Shown here in pieces: positions 16,397 through 24,327 of a stretch of 64,000 bases of DNA. The number at the start of each line of letters is the position of its first letter. The first letter of the stretch is position 1. Location of the stretch: NCBI GenBank assembly GCA_002702655.1, contig PABB01000066.1, forward strand, positions 124,001-188,000, given 5' to 3'. A program made the translations under genes and the position numbers. Under the pieces are notes generated by a model. It was not told the DNA's origin. It did no database searches and saw nothing but the letters and a program-made list of their open reading frames with translations. Origin of the DNA: Planctomycetaceae bacterium (GTDB lineage Bacteria; Planctomycetota; Planctomycetia; Pirellulales; Lacipirellulaceae).

Positions 16397-16698
16397 AGGC
16401 CGGCGAGGTATTCGCTCATTTCGCCGGCGGCGTGGGCGTCGCCTTGGGTGCGGGCGGCTTCGATGCCGTCGCGCAAAAACGCCCGGGCTTCGTTGGTTCG
16501 CCCCAGGCGGGTGAGCTGCTGACCGGCCATGAAGAACGCCGGCACGTAGGGCGGGTCGTCGCGGGTCAGCTCCAGCAGCTTGGCGAGGCTGGCGTCGTGG
16601 TCGCCCTCCTTGTCGAGTTCCATCGCCAGGCTGTACCGCAGGAACGTGTCCTGAGGCTCGTCGGCCAGCATCGCCTCGATCTTCTCGCGTCGCGACAT
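16378..16698 (-). CDS. Tetratricopeptide-repeat protein
   Basis: A 106-residue soluble helical protein with about two and a half TPR units (for example DTFLRYSLAMELDKEGDHDASLAKL, shown here only by its pattern of small and aromatic residues, and PPYVPAFFMAGQQLTRLGR). Very similar short TPR proteins are frequent in planctomycetes; function unknown, probably interaction. The ATG at 16698 has a GGAG about 7 bases upstream. The final residues GDLGE and the stop lie inside a repeated sequence also found at 15084-15126, so the gene's 3' end has taken part in a duplication. Confidence 0.72.
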   Translation of the reverse strand: MSRREKIEAMLADEPQDTFLRYSLAMELDKEGDHDASLAKLLELTRDDPPYVPAFFMAGQQLTRLGRTNEARAFLRDGIEAARTQGDAHAAGEMSEYLAGLGDLGE

Positions 16699-16713
16699 GG
16701 GTCACTCCGTATC

Positions 16714-16823
16714 GACAGGATAACAGGATTTGCAGGATCAACAGGATGGATGGCTGTGCGGAGCGGGCTCGTTCACTCCCTCGCTGATCCTGTGCATCCT
16801 GGCAATCCTGTCATCCTGTCCAT
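16714..16823. repeat. ACAGGAT repeat clusters in inverted orientation
   Basis: 16714-16750 holds four CAGGAT units spaced 9-11 bases (GACAGGATAACAGGATTTG and onward). 16785-16823 holds the reverse complement, with four ATCCTG units. The two clusters could fold into a long imperfect stem. A third cluster lies at 20271-20297. It fills the 152-bp space between the TPR and beta-propeller genes. Confidence 0.75.
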
Positions 16824-16850
16824 GTAAGGTGCTTGCCAATTCTCAAGCGT

Positions 16851-17975
16851 TCAGAACTTGCCGGTGATGCGCACGACTTGGCCGCTGGCGTCGTCGTCGG
16901 GGTCGCCCCAACTGGACACGTACAGTTTGCCGTCGGGGCCGAACGCCAGTGCGGCGGGGCAGGGGACCGCGGCGATCTTTACCGGTCGGCACGCCTGCAG
17001 TCCGTCGACCATCGCGGCGTCGATGCGATACACGCCCCCCGCGGCCGGATCGGCCCACGACGCATCGGCGACGTACAACTGGCCGCTTTGGCTGTAGGCG
17101 ACCGCCATCACGTCGCGCAATCCGCTGGGCAGCGCCATGGCCACGCGGCCCGATTGCAGGCTGAACCACGCCAACGCGCTGTCGGGCGACTCGTCCGCAA
17201 CGCCGGGGGCGCTGGCCACGACGTAGGGCAGATTGGGATCGCTGTGGAACGTGACGCCGGCGAAGGGGCCCGGCGGTCCCGGACTGCTGCTCGACGCCAG
17301 CCGCTGCAGGTCGGCGGCCTTGTTGGCATTGACGGTCGCCTTGAGCAGCCACGGCCCGCCAGGGACGGGCTGCCCGCCGTCGGCCGTTTCGCCGGCCTCC
17401 AGCGACGAGACGACCAACGCATTGTCGGCCAGCAGCGCCAGGGCGTAGAAGCCGCCCTGGGCGGGTTGCCGCGTCGGTTTCACGGGCCCCACCACGTGAT
17501 CGGTTTGGTCGTAGCGGAGCGAAGCGGGGCCCTCGCCCAACGAGTAGACGCGGACGAGGTCGACGCCCGGACCGGCGCCAGCCTCGCCGACGGCCAGCTT
17601 GGTGCGCGTGATGAAGGCCAACCCCAGCGGCCCGATCTCGGCGCCGTTGAGCGACTTGCTCGCGCGGGTCGGAAAGCCCTCGATGAACGGGGCCGGTTGC
17701 TGCCCGGCGCCCAGCCGCACGCGCGACACGCGACCGGCAGCGGCCTCGGCAAAGTACAGCTCGGGGGCGACGGTTTCTCCGACGCCGATGCGGAACGCCA
17801 AGCCGACGGGCTTGTTCAGGTCGCCGAGGAATTGCTCGCTCTGGAATTCGGCGGAGATGTCGCCCGCCTCAGCGGCCGGTGGCTGCAGCGTTGGCACCTC
17901 GTCGGCACGGGCAGGGCGCGACGGCGCTCCGATGATCAGGGCGGCCAGCGCAAGGGCGCGAGCGACGACACGCAT
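16851..17975 (-). CDS. Secreted beta-propeller protein
   Basis: A 374-residue exported protein. Residues 1-27 form a signal peptide (Arg at 2, hydrophobic core, ending PARADE). The mature part has repeated blade-like strands with motifs LYFAEAAAGRVSRV, LYVADASW and LYVSSWGDPDDDASGQVVRI, typical of six-bladed NHL / sorbosone-dehydrogenase-like propellers. No conserved quinone-binding or catalytic set can be assigned. The ATG at 17975 is chosen because the upstream extension is only Arg/Ala/Pro-rich. It lies downstream of leuCD in the same direction, 96 bp after leuD, but no functional link is evident. Confidence 0.7.
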   Translation of the reverse strand: MRVVARALALAALIIGAPSRPARADEVPTLQPPAAEAGDISAEFQSEQFLGDLNKPVGLAFRIGVGETVAPELYFAEAAAGRVSRVRLGAGQQPAPFIEGFPTRASKSLNGAEIGPLGLAFITRTKLAVGEAGAGPGVDLVRVYSLGEGPASLRYDQTDHVVGPVKPTRQPAQGGFYALALLADNALVVSSLEAGETADGGQPVPGGPWLLKATVNANKAADLQRLASSSSPGPPGPFAGVTFHSDPNLPYVVASAPGVADESPDSALAWFSLQSGRVAMALPSGLRDVMAVAYSQSGQLYVADASWADPAAGGVYRIDAAMVDGLQACRPVKIAAVPCPAALAFGPDGKLYVSSWGDPDDDASGQVVRITGKF

Positions 17976-18071
17976 GCGGCGTGACGCCGCCTGCGGGGGC
18001 CGCCGGCGACTTGGCCAAGTCGCGGCTGCGTGGGCGCTAGCGGCGTGGGGCGGTTGGCTGGGCACGGTCGC

Positions 18072-18665
18072 TTACGCTCCGGCTTGGGCGGCTTCGTACG
18101 CGGCGATCTTGTCTTCGTGCTGCAGGGTCAGCCCGATGTCGTCCAACCCGTTGAGCAAGCAGTGCCGCCGGAACGGCTCGACCTCGAAACTGGTCGAGAA
18201 GCCGTGCTCGTCGCTGAGCGTGCAGCTGTCCAAATCGGCGGTGAGCTGGTAGCCCTTGTATTTCGCGGCGCGTTGGAACAGCTCTTCGACCTGCTCTTCG
18301 GAGAGCTTGATCGGCAGCATGCCGTTCTTGAAGCAGTTGTTGTAGAAGATGTCGGCAAAGCTGGGCGCCACGATCACGCGGAAGCCGTAGTCGTCCAGCG
18401 CCCAGGGGGCGTGCTCGCGGCTGGAGCCGCAGCCGAAATTGCGGCGGGCCAGCAGCACCGTGGCGCCGGCGGCCTCGGGCTTGTTCAGTTCAAAATCGGG
18501 ATTGGGCGTGCCGTCGTCGTTGCGAATCCAATCCCAGAACAAGAACTCGCCAAAGCCGGTGCGCTCGATCCGCTTGAGGAACTGCTTGGGGATGATCTGG
18601 TCGGTGTCGACGTTGGCGCGGTCCATCGCGACGACTTTGCCGGTGTGAGTGGTGAATGATTTCAT
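18072..18665 (-). CDS. leuD: 3-isopropylmalate dehydratase small subunit
   Basis: The small subunit of isopropylmalate isomerase, which with LeuC interconverts 2- and 3-isopropylmalate in leucine synthesis; cytosolic. At 197 residues it has the normal length. Signatures are the N-terminal [18 protein letters not shown] segment and [18 protein letters not shown] (the substrate-recognition loop), followed by the swivelling-domain sequence [19 protein letters not shown]. The start at 18665 matches the family. It follows leuC by 84 bp and is surely cotranscribed with it. Confidence 0.96.
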   Translation of the reverse strand: MKSFTTHTGKVVAMDRANVDTDQIIPKQFLKRIERTGFGEFLFWDWIRNDDGTPNPDFELNKPEAAGATVLLARRNFGCGSSREHAPWALDDYGFRVIVAPSFADIFYNNCFKNGMLPIKLSEEQVEELFQRAAKYKGYQLTADLDSCTLSDEHGFSTSFEVEPFRRHCLLNGLDDIGLTLQHEDKIAAYEAAQAGA

Positions 18666-18749
18666 GGTGCGATCTCTCGCGATGGGAGCGGCCGAGTTTG
18701 CGACCGCAGGTGGATTGAAAGTTGAAGTCAGCCGCGGGGGCGCGACGGG

Positions 18750-20168
18750 CTACTCGAAGTCGCGCACGTCGACAAAATGACCCGCCACTGCGGCGGCCGC
18801 GGCCATGGCCGGGCTGACCAGGTGCGTGCGGCCGCCTTTGCCCTGGCGACCTTCGAAGTTGCGGTTGCTGGTGCTGGCACAACGCTCGCCGGGGGCCAGC
18901 TTGTCGGGGTTCATGGCCAGGCACATGCTGCAGCCCGCCTCGCGCCAGTCGAAGCCGGCCTCGGTGAAGATCTTGTGCAGGCCTTCCTTCTCGGCCTGCT
19001 GCTTCACCAGGCCGCTGCCGGGCACGACCATCGCGTGAACGGTGTCGGCCACCTTGCGGCCTTTGGCCACTTCGGCGGCGGCGCGGAGGTCCTCGATCCG
19101 GGCGTTGGTGCAACTGCCGATGAACACGCGGTCGAGTTTCAGGTCGGTGATCGCTTCGCCGCCGACGAGCCCCATGTAATCGAGCGACTGGGCCGTCGTC
19201 TTCTGGTCGGTCGCGTCGGCGTAGTCAGTCGGCTTGGGGATGGTGGCATTGACCGACGCCACCTGCCCGGGGTTGGTGCCCCAGGTGACCTGCGGAGCGA
19301 TGTCGGCGCCGTCGAACACCAGCGACTTGTCGTAGGTCGCCCCCTCGTCGGTGGGCAGCGTGCGCCAGGTGGCGACCGCCTCGTCCCACGCGGCGCCCGC
19401 GGGGCAGTAGGGGCGCCCCTTCAGGTAGTCGAACGTCGTCTGGTCGGGCGCGATCATGCCCGCGCGGGCGCCCGCCTCGATCGACATGTTGCAGACCGTC
19501 ATCCGGTTTTCCATCGTCAGGCCGCGGACCGCTTCGCCCGTGTACTCGATGCAATAGCCGGTCCCCCCGTCGGTGGTGATCTGGCCGATGAGATACAGCA
19601 CCAGGTCCTTGGCCGTGACGCCGCGGCCCAGTTGGCCGTCGACGCGCAGTTCGAGCGTCTTGGGCTTGTACTGCAGCAGCGTTTGCGTGGCGAGCACGTG
19701 CTCGACCTCGCTGGTGCCGATGCCGAACGCGAGCGCCCCAAAGGCGCCGTGGGTCGAGGTGTGGCTGTCGCCGCAGACGATCGTCATGCCCGGCTGCGTG
19801 TAGCCCAGTTCGGGGCCCATCACGTGGACAATGCCCTGCCGCTGGTCGCCCAGGCCGTAGTAGGTGATGCCGAACTCTTTGCAGTTGGCTTCGAGCGTGT
19901 CGATTTGCTGCTTGGAGATGGGGTCGACGATCGGCAGGCTGCGATCGGTCGTGGGAACATTGTGATCGGCCGTGGCGACGGTCCGTTCAGGGCGGCGAAC
20001 CTGCCGGCCGGCGATCCGCAGTCCCTCGAACGCCTGCGGGCTGGTCACTTCGTGCACCAGTTGCAGGTCGATGTACAGAATGGTCTGCCGGCCTTCCTCG
20101 GCGTGTACAACGTGGTTGTCCCAGATTTTCTCGAACAGCGTGCGGGGACGGGCGGCGGGGGGACTCAT
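18750..20168 (-). CDS. leuC: 3-isopropylmalate dehydratase large subunit
   Basis: The aconitase-fold large subunit carrying the catalytic [4Fe-4S] cluster. At 472 residues it is standard length. Family signatures include [19 protein letters not shown] near the N-terminus, [20 protein letters not shown], the first cluster cysteine in [15 protein letters not shown], and the remaining two in [12 protein letters not shown], then the arginine-containing [12 protein letters not shown] loop. The ATG at 20168 is preferred over one six codons upstream, since it starts close to the usual [12 protein letters not shown] segment. leuC-leuD form an operon. No leuA or leuB is in the window. Confidence 0.96.
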   Translation of the reverse strand: MSPPAARPRTLFEKIWDNHVVHAEEGRQTILYIDLQLVHEVTSPQAFEGLRIAGRQVRRPERTVATADHNVPTTDRSLPIVDPISKQQIDTLEANCKEFGITYYGLGDQRQGIVHVMGPELGYTQPGMTIVCGDSHTSTHGAFGALAFGIGTSEVEHVLATQTLLQYKPKTLELRVDGQLGRGVTAKDLVLYLIGQITTDGGTGYCIEYTGEAVRGLTMENRMTVCNMSIEAGARAGMIAPDQTTFDYLKGRPYCPAGAAWDEAVATWRTLPTDEGATYDKSLVFDGADIAPQVTWGTNPGQVASVNATIPKPTDYADATDQKTTAQSLDYMGLVGGEAITDLKLDRVFIGSCTNARIEDLRAAAEVAKGRKVADTVHAMVVPGSGLVKQQAEKEGLHKIFTEAGFDWREAGCSMCLAMNPDKLAPGERCASTSNRNFEGRQGKGGRTHLVSPAMAAAAAVAGHFVDVRDFE

Positions 20169-20270
20169 CGGTCGGACCTCGATCACAAAAAGTCAAATCT
20201 CATCAGCGGGCGGCCGCGCGGGGCGGCGAGCCCCTCATTTTAGGCCAGCCGTGCGGGTCCACAAGGCAAT

Positions 20271-20297
20271 GGACAGGATAACAGGATTGGCAGGATG
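20271..20297. repeat. ACAGGAT repeat cluster
   Basis: Three CAGGAT units (GGACAGGATAACAGGATTGG and onward). It shares its first 15 bases, up to a single change, with the cluster at 16714. It lies upstream of leuC. Confidence 0.7.
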
Positions 20298-20316
20298 ACT
20301 AGGGCTTTTGGAGCGA

Positions 20317-20408
20317 GGGTGGCTGGGGACGCAGCGCAGCGAGCCCCCGGGGGCAAGGGAGCGAGGCGTGACGCGACTGGGGGCTCGCTGCGCTCGCCAC
20401 AGCCACCC
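20317..20408. repeat. Long imperfect palindrome between leuC and the kinase gene
   Basis: Arms of about 30 bases, 20317-20347 and 20379-20408, share GGGGCTCGCTGCGCT and AGCCACCC, with a short mismatch and a 31-base loop. Located just past the kinase stop (20427) and upstream of leuC. No T-tract. Likely another dispersed palindromic element, possibly stabilising the kinase mRNA 3' end. Confidence 0.65.
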
Positions 20409-20426
20409 CGCAGCAGGCAGACCCGC

Positions 20427-22184
20427 TTAAACCGCGGCGAGTTCGGCCGCCTCGGCCGCCAACGCCTTTTTCTTCGGGCAGCCGTATTGCCGCCACCAAT
20501 CGCTGGCGATCGAACTGGTCCACGAGTCATCCGTGATCACCCGATCGAGAGCGTCGCGCAGCTGCGACACGTCCTGGTAACGATCCTCGGGCCGCTTCTC
20601 CAGGCAGCGGAGAATTGCCTGCTCGAGTTCCTCGGGGATGTCCGGACGCAGCAACCGCGGCGGCTCGGGGTCCTCGCTGGCGTGAGCGATGAGCACCTTC
20701 AGCGGCGAGGAGTCGTCGAACGGCGGCTGGCCGGTCGCCATGAAGTACATGACCGCCCCCAACGAATAGATGTCGCTGCGGGCGTCGACGGCGTCGCTGC
20801 CGGTGGCCTGCTCGGGCGACATGTACAGCGGCGAGCCGGTGATTGATCCCTCTTGCGTCAGGTTCGAGTCGCTGGCGTCCGTGGCCGGCTTGGCCAGACC
20901 GAAATCCAGCACCTTGGCCACGTCGAACAATCCGCCGCGATAGGCGCAGTAGATATTCGCCGGCTTAATGTCGCGGTGGATCAACCCCTGCTCGTGCGCC
21001 TCGGCCAGGGCGTCGCACACCTGTCGCATCAGATGCACGATCCGCGCCGCCGGGAGCGGGCCGTGCATGTTGACCAACTCGCCCAGGTTGTGACCGGGCA
21101 GAAACTCCATGACGTAGTAAAACGTGCCGTCGTCGGTGCGGCCGTAATCGTAGATGTCGATCGAATTCCAATGGGACAGCTTGGCGGTGGCGCGGACTTC
21201 GCGTTCGAACCGCGCGAGCACCTTGGGGTCGCCCGTCTTCTCGGGGCGGATGACTTTGATCGCGCAGGGGCGCTTCATCATTTGGTGCTCGGCGAGATAG
21301 ACCTCGCCCATGCCGCCGCTGCCGAGCAGTTTTTTCAGCCGGTATTGCCCCAGCTGCTTCGCCACGAACGCTTCGTGGCGCAGCGAGTTGATCGAGTGCA
21401 CGCCGACGATTCCCACGACGACGGCCAGGGTCATCATCAGCAAATGCTCGGTGAACACTCCGCTGAACTCCGGCAGGCGCACCATTTCGGCAAACGCCGG
21501 GACACGGAAGTAAGCCACGATCATGATTGCCAACGGCGCCACGCCCAGCGCCGACAAGACAATCGCCGCACGGCGCCAGCGGTTGGGCACCAGCAACGCA
21601 TAGCAGAAGATCAGCAGCGACCAGGCGCCGACCACATTGGGAATGTGCGAGTGCCCGTCGGCGAGCGTGGTGCACATCTTCAGCTTCTGGTACTGCAGCA
21701 TCACGAAGAACGCGGCGGGGACGCCGAACACGAGCGCCTCGGCGACGCGGAGCGCGCCCAGCGACATATCGCACTTGGCGCACAGCTTGCGAGCCAGGGC
21801 CGCCAGCATCAGCGTCACGCCCACGTGCGAGACGAACAGAGCGACTCGCCGGTCGCTCATGTGCTCGGCGATGGGGAATTCGATGAGCGACCAGATCAGA
21901 AATGCGGCGAAGCCCCCCAGCAGCAGGCAGGCCACCACGCGCAGTCGCCGGCGCAGCAGCGAGCGCGTCTCGGCACTCATGTGCGGCGCGCTGCCCTGGA
22001 TCAATGCCACGCGGCGATGAACCGACTCGCGCAGGCGTGCCGTGTTGCCGTAGGAACCGGTCCCATCGACAGCGGGTGCATCGCCGGCAAATTCCGGCGA
22101 ATCGAGCCCGGCGAGGCGCTCCAGCGCGCCCGGCGTGGCTTCGATCGTTTCGGCGTTGGCAAGGGCGGGGTCCGAGTCTTCCAC
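20427..22184 (-). CDS. Membrane Ser/Thr protein kinase with N-terminal membrane domain
   Basis: A 585-residue Hanks-type kinase. Residues 1-80 are soluble; about six hydrophobic segments follow (roughly 83-103, 113-131, 146-163, 186-200, 207-226, 247-263); the kinase domain occupies about 281-545. It is intact: glycine loop GSGGMGEV (288-295), Lys310 in AIKV, Glu329, the HRDIKPAN loop with Asp405 (403-410), DFG at 427-429, and SPLYMSPEQ in the activation segment. The usual bacterial layout puts the kinase domain first and the membrane helix after it; here the order is reversed. The GTG at 22184 has GAGGA seven bases upstream. The sensed signal and targets are unknown; no cognate phosphatase is adjacent. 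Confidence 0.9.
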   Translation of the reverse strand: MEDSDPALANAETIEATPGALERLAGLDSPEFAGDAPAVDGTGSYGNTARLRESVHRRVALIQGSAPHMSAETRSLLRRRLRVVACLLLGGFAAFLIWSLIEFPIAEHMSDRRVALFVSHVGVTLMLAALARKLCAKCDMSLGALRVAEALVFGVPAAFFVMLQYQKLKMCTTLADGHSHIPNVVGAWSLLIFCYALLVPNRWRRAAIVLSALGVAPLAIMIVAYFRVPAFAEMVRLPEFSGVFTEHLLMMTLAVVVGIVGVHSINSLRHEAFVAKQLGQYRLKKLLGSGGMGEVYLAEHQMMKRPCAIKVIRPEKTGDPKVLARFEREVRATAKLSHWNSIDIYDYGRTDDGTFYYVMEFLPGHNLGELVNMHGPLPAARIVHLMRQVCDALAEAHEQGLIHRDIKPANIYCAYRGGLFDVAKVLDFGLAKPATDASDSNLTQEGSITGSPLYMSPEQATGSDAVDARSDIYSLGAVMYFMATGQPPFDDSSPLKVLIAHASEDPEPPRLLRPDIPEELEQAILRCLEKRPEDRYQDVSQLRDALDRVITDDSWTSSIASDWWRQYGCPKKKALAAEAAELAAV

Positions 22185-22359
22185 GACCGGGTCCTCTGAC
22201 AGCGGTGCGGCCCGGCACGCGGCGGGCGGCGTGCGGGGGCCGCCTCGCCGGGTCGCAATTTTGTCATTCTACGCAGAGAAGACCCGCGAAGGCAGGGGAA
22301 AGTTCACCACCGGGGCGTGAGCCGGGGCACCGTGGGCCGACCCACTCCTTGCCTGTCGC

Positions 22360-24120
22360 CTAAAAGTCGTTGATCACTTCGCCGCCGGCGACCGTAAGCA
22401 GTTGCAGGAAAAGATCGGCGTCGATGGCCTCGCTCATCGACCGGCAATGGCCGTCGAAGAAACCGGCAATGAACGTGCCGGGATGCGGCCCATTGGTCAA
22501 CCCATCCAGCACGGCGCCCTCCTTGCCGGGCGACCAATCCTCCGGCTTCGTCCAGATCGACGCCCGCTGGTCGTTGACCTGCACCACGGCGATCGTGTTG
22601 GACGTGCCGTCGCGAATCTGGGGGAAGGTGCGTCCCTGTTGCTTGCGGTCGAACGCCAGCCCTTCGCCTACGACGCCCAGGTAGTGCGTTCGCCCATCGG
22701 TTGGAGCCAGTACGGAACTGGGGTCGAGGTACGTCTGCGGCATCTTCTCGACCAACGCGAGGTTGTGCTCGCTGTCCCATGGCTCGTCGAGATGGAACTG
22801 TTCGTACAGCGCCTGCTCTTCGATAAACGGCAAGATATGCACGCGCCAACTCAGCAGCGGTTTGCCGTTGTCGTCGAAGTTCGCTTGCGCCGGGAACGAT
22901 TTGCGCGTGTCATAGTAGTTGTGCATCGCCAGCATGATCTGCTTCATATTGTTCAACGACTGGTTGCGCCGCGCCGCTTCGCGCGCCGCTTGCACGGCCG
23001 GCAACAACAGCGCGACCAACACGCCGGCGATCGCCACGCCCATCACTTGCGAATTGCCGCCGGACTGGCTGGGATCGAGTCGCAACATCGTCAATCGATC
23101 GCCGTCGACCTGCAGTTGCAGCCACTCGTCCCATTTGCCGAGCATTCGCTTTTGGTAGCGGCCAAACGCGGCCTCGACCGGGTCGCCGCTGTTGAGCAGC
23201 CGCTGGATCTCTTCGTTGGTTTTGTCGCGCACCTGTTGCTTCAGACCGTCGACGATCCCGACGATCTGCTGGGCGTCGCCGGCGTTGTTCGCAGTGGCGA
23301 CCAACTCGGTGATGCCGGGATTCGAGAGATTCACGCGCAACTCGATCGCCCGGAGCAGGTTCGGCAACTGCTGCAGCGACTGCAGCTCGCGCGGGATGCC
23401 CGCCTGGGCGAGTCCTGCGGATAGCAACGGCCGGACCGCTTCCACGTCGACCATCACAAACAGGTCGTCGCTCTTGGCGGCCGCGGCGACCTGCGCGGCG
23501 AGCCGCCCCAGCGGAGGCTTCTCGCCCTCGGCGACGAACTGCTGCAGCGCCGGGTCGGGCGTCAACAACAGCGACTGGTTGTCGGGCTGGTAGACGCTCG
23601 GTTCCATGGGTCCGCGGGCGCGCCGGTAAGCTCGGCCGGCAATCTCGGCGGCGTCGGTTTGCCGATCGATGTTGGCCGAGCGCAATTCAGCAGGCACGGC
23701 GAAATGACCGTACATCGCATAGCTGGGCGGACCTTGGACCGGCGGAGAGACGGTCGCGACCAATTGGTCAAGCTCAAGCACATCGACGTTGAATTCCTGC
23801 TTAGCGGCCGCTTGCAAGACCTCCAACGGCAACATCTCCAGCGCCGCCGACTGGAACATTTGCTTTGGCCGCGCTGCCACGATCACCGCAGCATCGGGCA
23901 GCGTGTACTGCAGGTTCAACTCGGCCACGGGGGCCACGGCCGGGTCGGCCAGCAACGCCAAATTCCCCTGTTGATCCGCGGGCGCGGCGCGCTCGCTGGC
24001 GGCGCCGCGGCGGACTTCCTGCGCCGCCACCGGCAACGCCGGTCCAGCGCCGACGATCGCTGCTAGCAGGCCGCAAAGGTACCGGTGTGAAAACGCTGCC
24101 GGACGCAAGAGACCGTTCAT
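22360..24120 (-). CDS. DUF1559-domain protein with long N-terminal region
   Basis: A 586-residue exported protein (signal peptide about residues 1-33, ending VAAQE). Residues about 35-350 form a region with no recognised fold. Near residues 355-395 there is a prepilin-like hydrophobic helix (GVAIAGVLVALLLPAVQAAR, then NNMKQIMLAMHNY), followed by the DUF1559 domain with LSWRVHILPFIEEQALYEQF, a DGTSNTIAVVQV motif and a C-terminal FIAGFFDGHCRSMSE. In most planctomycete DUF1559 proteins this helix is at the very N-terminus, preceded by a prepilin leader, so the internal position is unusual. Function is unknown; pseudopilin-like envelope proteins are the closest analogy. Confidence 0.8.
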   Translation of the reverse strand: MNGLLRPAAFSHRYLCGLLAAIVGAGPALPVAAQEVRRGAASERAAPADQQGNLALLADPAVAPVAELNLQYTLPDAAVIVAARPKQMFQSAALEMLPLEVLQAAAKQEFNVDVLELDQLVATVSPPVQGPPSYAMYGHFAVPAELRSANIDRQTDAAEIAGRAYRRARGPMEPSVYQPDNQSLLLTPDPALQQFVAEGEKPPLGRLAAQVAAAAKSDDLFVMVDVEAVRPLLSAGLAQAGIPRELQSLQQLPNLLRAIELRVNLSNPGITELVATANNAGDAQQIVGIVDGLKQQVRDKTNEEIQRLLNSGDPVEAAFGRYQKRMLGKWDEWLQLQVDGDRLTMLRLDPSQSGGNSQVMGVAIAGVLVALLLPAVQAAREAARRNQSLNNMKQIMLAMHNYYDTRKSFPAQANFDDNGKPLLSWRVHILPFIEEQALYEQFHLDEPWDSEHNLALVEKMPQTYLDPSSVLAPTDGRTHYLGVVGEGLAFDRKQQGRTFPQIRDGTSNTIAVVQVNDQRASIWTKPEDWSPGKEGAVLDGLTNGPHPGTFIAGFFDGHCRSMSEAIDADLFLQLLTVAGGEVINDF

Positions 24121-24327
24121 CGCCGCCTCGAAAAGCTAGGTTGGTGAGCACTGCGACCGGCTGGCCGCTGCACACAAGCTAGCGATTCGACCGGGGAAGT
24201 CAAATCTGGCCATGTGTATTCACACGGCGTACCGCCGGTGCGCATGGCGACTCTTCGAGCAGCGCGAACTGCGCGGGCGCCAGCGGACGAAGCGCGGCTC
24301 GCACAGCCGTGGCACGCTGAGACGACT

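Noticed and set aside
24205..24260. Possible decayed copy of the 91-bp element (CCGCCGGTGCGCATGGC)
   Set aside because: Only about 17 bases resemble the right arm, with gaps; no left arm or inner hairpins.
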